Shown: positions 59,640 through 64,000 of the stretch, piece by piece
Numbering within the stretch: the first letter of the stretch is position 1
How the letters are laid out: each line of letters opens with the position of its first letter
Assembly (NCBI GenBank): GCA_032622095.1
Contig: CP136061.1
Span: 186,004,369-186,068,368 of the forward strand
Reading direction: 5' to 3'
From: Siphonodentalium dalli
Lineage: Eukaryota > Mollusca > Scaphopoda > Gadilida > Siphonodentaliidae
Length of the DNA: 64,000 bases
Notes under the pieces: generated by a model
Told to the model about the DNA's origin: nothing
What the model saw: the letters and a program-made list of their open reading frames with translations, nothing else
Databases searched by the model: none
Position numbers and translations under genes: made by a program

Positions 59640-61188
59640 CTGGAAAGGTCATAAAATAGTTTATATATATATACAGAATATACATCAAATAGCTGTCCTT
59701 TAATGCTTTGAGGTTGGAGATGAGTTTTTTTTTCTGCATTTACTAAGTATCTTTGTTTAAAAACATTAAAAATAATTTTCAAGTGTCGACCCCACTTGCA
59801 GTGAATACAACACATAAGTCATAACATAATGTACTGTCGGTCACTAATAAAACATAGTACATGTATATTCATTTCTACATAAATTAATAACAATAATTTT
59901 TGTCCCACGTGCCATTACAGGCATTTCATACAATTCAATAAGTTGTAATGATCCAGCAGTATCATAATTTGTTCACAAATATTGTCTGATATTTCACTTA
60001 TACCGATGTTACACATTGTTCTATTTCTAAAACTCCCTTCACTGACAACGAAGTGGACCAGGAAAACCACTTTAAAAAACCCAATCTTTTCATTAGGGTC
60101 CTGCAAACATTTAATTTCCATTTGAACCAATAATGCATCAAATATAATCAAAGACTGGACAAAGCAAGAAAGTATATGCTTAAAGGGTAGTTTCCTATAG
60201 TGGGAATGTTCAGTATTATTGGGATAAATTCGCGGAAATAGTGACTGCTTGCTTACACCAATAAATTATAGCCTCGTTCTCGTTGCCAAATGATGCTTGA
60301 TTGCTTTCTCGCTATGCAAGCTTTCGAACACACTCTTGTAGTTTAGATGTGTGAATGAGACCTTCTCGACCCTTGACCTTATGGCAAAGTATGACAGTAT
60401 ATTCAGGTATAGAGACTGACGAGGTTTGCCGAAAGAGGAAATAATGCGCTTGGAAAACACATTCTGTAATGGAAATCTGAACAACTTTATTTGTAGATCA
60501 AATAGTTTGAAAATTAAGGAATGGGACATGGCTATCATTTTGTGTGTATTGCTGACTAAAAGCATATTGCATGTAGATATAAATCATAACTTTCCAATGA
60601 GACCAATATAAATCAATGCTATTCTCAGCAGTATAGGTGGATCACGTGGTTGTGAATTGTAAACTGAGTTCATGCTTGTCAGACTGAATGAATTATACAT
60701 TATTCCAGTTTGCCAAAGCCTATAACGTTGACCGGGTGGTTCGTGTCTGCAATTGTTCCAACAGGCACTTTACAATTAAGAATGTTATATGTTTGTTAAC
60801 GTTCAAGGAAATTAGTTCACTTTACCAGCAATAGTAATCTGAATCTGGCGAAATTTATTCAAAATATTAACTGAGAATGGTAGAACAGCAGTGACAACAC
60901 CTAGCAGTCACCATTGAAATATTCAGATGATCTTGAAAAAAATAATTCATACCAAATATTGGGACCAAATTGATTAATGAATCGAACATTGAATATTTGC
61001 AGTACTACTTTTCATTTTATATTTTTTTTATTTGGATGGAAAAATATGGAAACCTGGAATCCGAAGCCATACAAGCTGGGTTCAATGTCGGACCTCATGA
61101 TTTTTCGGAAATACATTTTGAGAATTGAGTCTTAGACATATCTGTTGAAACACAATTTAATTTCAAATTTTAGATTTGGGAATTCAAT
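59640..61188. other. Upstream intron, unassigned minus-strand frames
   Basis: Frames at 59915-60151 and 60266-60565 (minus; for example FGKPRQSLYLNILSYFAIRS and SDNICEQIMILLDHYNLLNC) have a protein-like look but no family I recognise, and stop codons separate them. No dynein exon was found here. Confidence 0.3.
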
Positions 61189-61196
61189 GCTGGAAC

Positions 61197-62748
61197 CAGG
61201 CATCTAAACGGTACCAGTACCGGTACCGGAACCGTCGGTACTTGGACAATTTTCATGGTACCGGTACTGAGTGTTGAGTACTGCAGTACACGGTACTAGG
61301 CGGTACTCTAATTAGTAGTCTATATACATTTGTATAAGCAATGGATAACTTGATTTAGATGTTATTTGCAGCGTTAACAAACCAAATTTTAACCAGTTTG
61401 TAACTGCTAAATAAATGGTGGTTGAATACATATGATGACAATATTCGCATAGCAGCAAACCCAATTTGCAACTTTCCCAAAACGGAAGGTAATACGATCT
61501 ATCGGTGGCCGCAAAGAGTACTTAATTTGTGGCGAAGTTGGATAATTTAAATTACACGCATCATCTGTGTGTATCATTGGGTGCCACGGTAGCCTCAAGC
61601 GAAAATGACCAATTAGCGCCACTTCTAAGAGTATAGAAACATACACATACTGTGACCTAAACATAAAAGACAATTACAAATAACCAATCGCTGACTGAGC
61701 AACAAGTCATGATGCACATGGTCCCGACTGACGTCACATGCAGTAACTGCAGCTGAATCAATGTTGAGGGGGGGTATACCATGTATATTTCTATGATTCA
61801 AAGACATCAAACGATCAATCTGCAACTGACATGCACATGCACTTGTCCTCGAGGCTCAATTGGAATGATTGTTTTGTGGGTTTTTTTCTTTTATGTTGAA
61901 ATAAGTTAAATGATAGTTCAATACAGACAGTATCAGCATTAGATCATTGTATTTTAAATTTTTATTTATTTAAATCAGATTCCACAGTGACAATTTTAAT
62001 AGTCAGTGAAGTTGAGTGAACCTGTGTTCGTGAATATGAACTGTTCATCATTAATTATATTTGAATGCTGAGGAAGCTTATTCAACCGCTTTGTAAAAAT
62101 ACCAAAGCAGAAAAGATTACCGACCCGCCAACCATCTTGAATCTTCACTTCATATATTCATACATAGGAATGACGTTGCCTGTTACCAATTTGGATATAA
62201 AATCAATTACATTTATTGCGACTATGTCATTTACACCCATTCGATCACAATGTTTTGCAGTCACCTTAATTCAAGTCACGCAGATTGTACGCATGTATCA
62301 TCGACTTTATAGTTTACCTCTCCAAAAACAAAGCGATCAGTTAGCGATGCTTCTTTGTAAGATGGAACCTTACACTCATTGTTCAAACACACATTCAAAC
62401 AACCAATTTCCAACTGCAATTTGCGTGGTGTTATATGTATCTTTGCTTGAAATGCTGGTTTTGAAGTGTTATGTTGTATTGAAAACAAATGATTGGTCAA
62501 TCGATTGGCGAAATTCATTATTTAAATTCTTCTAAATCCACATTGGGATGTTTCAAACGATATTGTTATCTATTTCCAGTCGTAAGATCAACCTGCATTT
62601 GGTACCTGCCACATTATACATATAACTAGTATAAATCCAAGCAGCCACATACAATATTATCAATTGAGACTGTCAATACCGGAACCGGTACCGCGGTACC
62701 AGATGCAGAGCCGATAGGTCTGGTACAGTTAGTACTTTTTGAAGCCTG
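61197..62748. mobile_element. Non-autonomous hAT element, 1.55 kb
   Basis: Ends CAGGCATCTAAACGGTACC and the inverse of GTACTTTTTGAAGCCTG, flanked by GCTGGAAC (61189-61196) and GCTCGAAC (62749-62756), an 8-bp duplication with one mismatch. Sub-terminal GGTACCGGTA/GGTACC words are dense at both ends. The interior frame 62065-62535 shows no transposase motif. Confidence 0.88.
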
Positions 62749-62761
62749 GCTCGAACGTTAT

Positions 62762-64000
62762 ATATTATTTTTTTAATTATAATACATTTTTCCTTAAAGA
62801 AAGCCTGAACACTGAACTATATGGATAGATGTCCTGCATTTGTAAACCATAGTAGAAAAGGGGTTAACTTTTTGGTCGCCTACGATCACTCACAGTCTTC
62901 ACTCTTCAGTGGATTGCCTCGGAATCAGTCACGCATGCGCAGTCCCAATATAATTCACTGTACAGATTGAATTAGCCAGTTTATTTTCAACTCAATCAGA
63001 AGATTGGCGAGTCACGGGGTTGGGAATGGCACCGCCATGGGAGGGCCCTATGATAGTTCAGTGTTCAGGCTTTCTTTAAGGAAAAATGTATTATAATTTT
63101 AAAAATAATATTTTTCCGCTAAAGGAAGCCCTCACACTGAACTATATGGATTAGAATGCAAGCCCAGGAGGAGGCACGAGCAATAAAGTTAATAGCCAAA
63201 TTTTGAGTAAAGGTACTCTTCTAAAACAGATTGTACCATATATGAACACTTTAATGAATCTGTTAGGATTATTTACGTGAAATAACTCATATAGTTAGAG
63301 TGCTATATTGCTCAAATGTGTACCGCCCCCCTTGTTTTGAAACAAACATCCCATGAGGTGCCATCCAATGCATAGTTGCGAGCGAACCGAGCAAGTATAA
63401 CGGAAGAAGAAACTCTTCGTTCTTCTCTGTGTCGTCTTCTTCAGCTGTCTGTTCTAAGGTCCCACCCGTCAAGGTCCCATGATGCAGGATCATGAAGGAA
63501 GGAGACTAACCCACTCTCCGCCTTAGCGACAGAACGACCTGCACAGACGGAGGCCCACTCCGACGATGGCGAGACAACCAAAGTTAACTAACTGCTATTC
63601 GCCAAAGAAAAAGCCAGAGAACCTGATGCCAAATTTGTGGCACAGGGATTGAGTTGAGAACCCATTAGGCCAAACAGGTTGTACAACGATAATGGAGTCA
63701 AGCCATCTGAACAGAGGGAGCCCCCACCACCGCATCTTGCAAGGTGGTCATGCCCCCTGTCGTTCTTAGAACAGCTTCCTTGTTTTTTTTCTACTGATCA
63801 CATGTCTCTGAGGTACCTATGCATCACAAGATATCCGACAGAAACCCTGTGATACAAATCTTACGCGTATATAAATATATAAAATGATATAAAATATATA
63901 TATCAAGGTGATCTATAAGTCAGCAATGAGATCATTTCAGAAGGCCCTTTGGCTCTTTGACAACTGAAATCAGTTCAAATGATGTACAATGTAATCAGAT
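62762..64000 (+). mobile_element. Second copy of element B, left 1.24 kb (cut by window end)
   Basis: From 62762 on, the sequence follows 23271-24510 almost base for base, including the left hairpin and the frame 63287-63493 (minus), which differs from 23796-24002 by one visible residue. High identity suggests recent activity of this family. Confidence 0.93.

Noticed and set aside
58361-58498. Segment as a regular dynein exon
   Set aside because: The dynein alignment joins NQTQ (59501) directly to NIIMSK (57010) in phase. No in-phase donor of quality ends this segment.
62065-62535. 156-codon plus frame inside the hAT element at 61197
   Set aside because: No transposase motif and irregular composition; likely chance.

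Overview
The window is a piece of an animal nuclear genome: AT-rich, intron-rich and crowded with transposons. It lies inside one large minus-strand gene, an inner-arm axonemal dynein heavy chain of the DNAH3/DNAH7/DNAH12 group. The repeat content (palindromic TA and TTAA MITEs, hAT elements with 8-bp target duplications, a Jockey/CR1-like LINE, repeat tails of the GGACGGACAGACGG kind) suggests a marine invertebrate, perhaps a lophotrochozoan or mollusc. That placement is inference only.

Gene layout. Twenty-three minus-strand exons can be placed between 59639 and 2598. All have AG/GT borders and their codon phases chain without a break, giving about 1,325 codons when one of two alternative last exons is used. 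Reading 5' to 3', from high to low coordinates: AAA3 Walker A (59.6 kb), AAA3 Walker B and sensor (57-55 kb), the AAA3-AAA4 region (54.5-49.2 kb), AAA4 Walker A (48.3 kb), AAA4 Walker B (46.1 kb), the rest of AAA4 (43.2-42.2 kb), ascending stalk coil (39-37.8 kb), microtubule-binding domain (30.5-29.9 kb), descending stalk coil into AAA5 (21.9-20.2 kb), the end of AAA5 and the strut (11-9.8 kb), and the AAA5/AAA6 junction (7.0-2.6 kb). The N-terminal tail, linker, AAA1 and AAA2 lie to the right of the window and AAA6 with the C-terminus to the left. The last two exons (4375-4515 and 2598-2738) are equal-length, same-phase, diverged duplicates and look like a mutually exclusive pair.

Introns. 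Nearly everything else is mobile DNA. (1) Six hAT-type elements have 8-bp target duplications; one has landed inside a broken hAT transposase-like gene. (2) A 1.5-kb pogo/Tigger-like element with a long internal palindrome splits a 30-bp minisatellite exactly at a TA. (3) Two roughly 5-kb, relatively GC-rich elements (23271-28319 and about 32630-37670) share terminal ACTGAACTAT motifs, a hairpin at the left end and tandem internal modules. A second copy of the first enters at 62762 and runs off the window. (4) There are several foldback MITE families. (5) A 5'-truncated LINE sits at 55.6-56.4 kb.

No tRNA, rRNA, CRISPR array or promoter was found. The window is internal to the gene, so no dynein start or stop codon is present.
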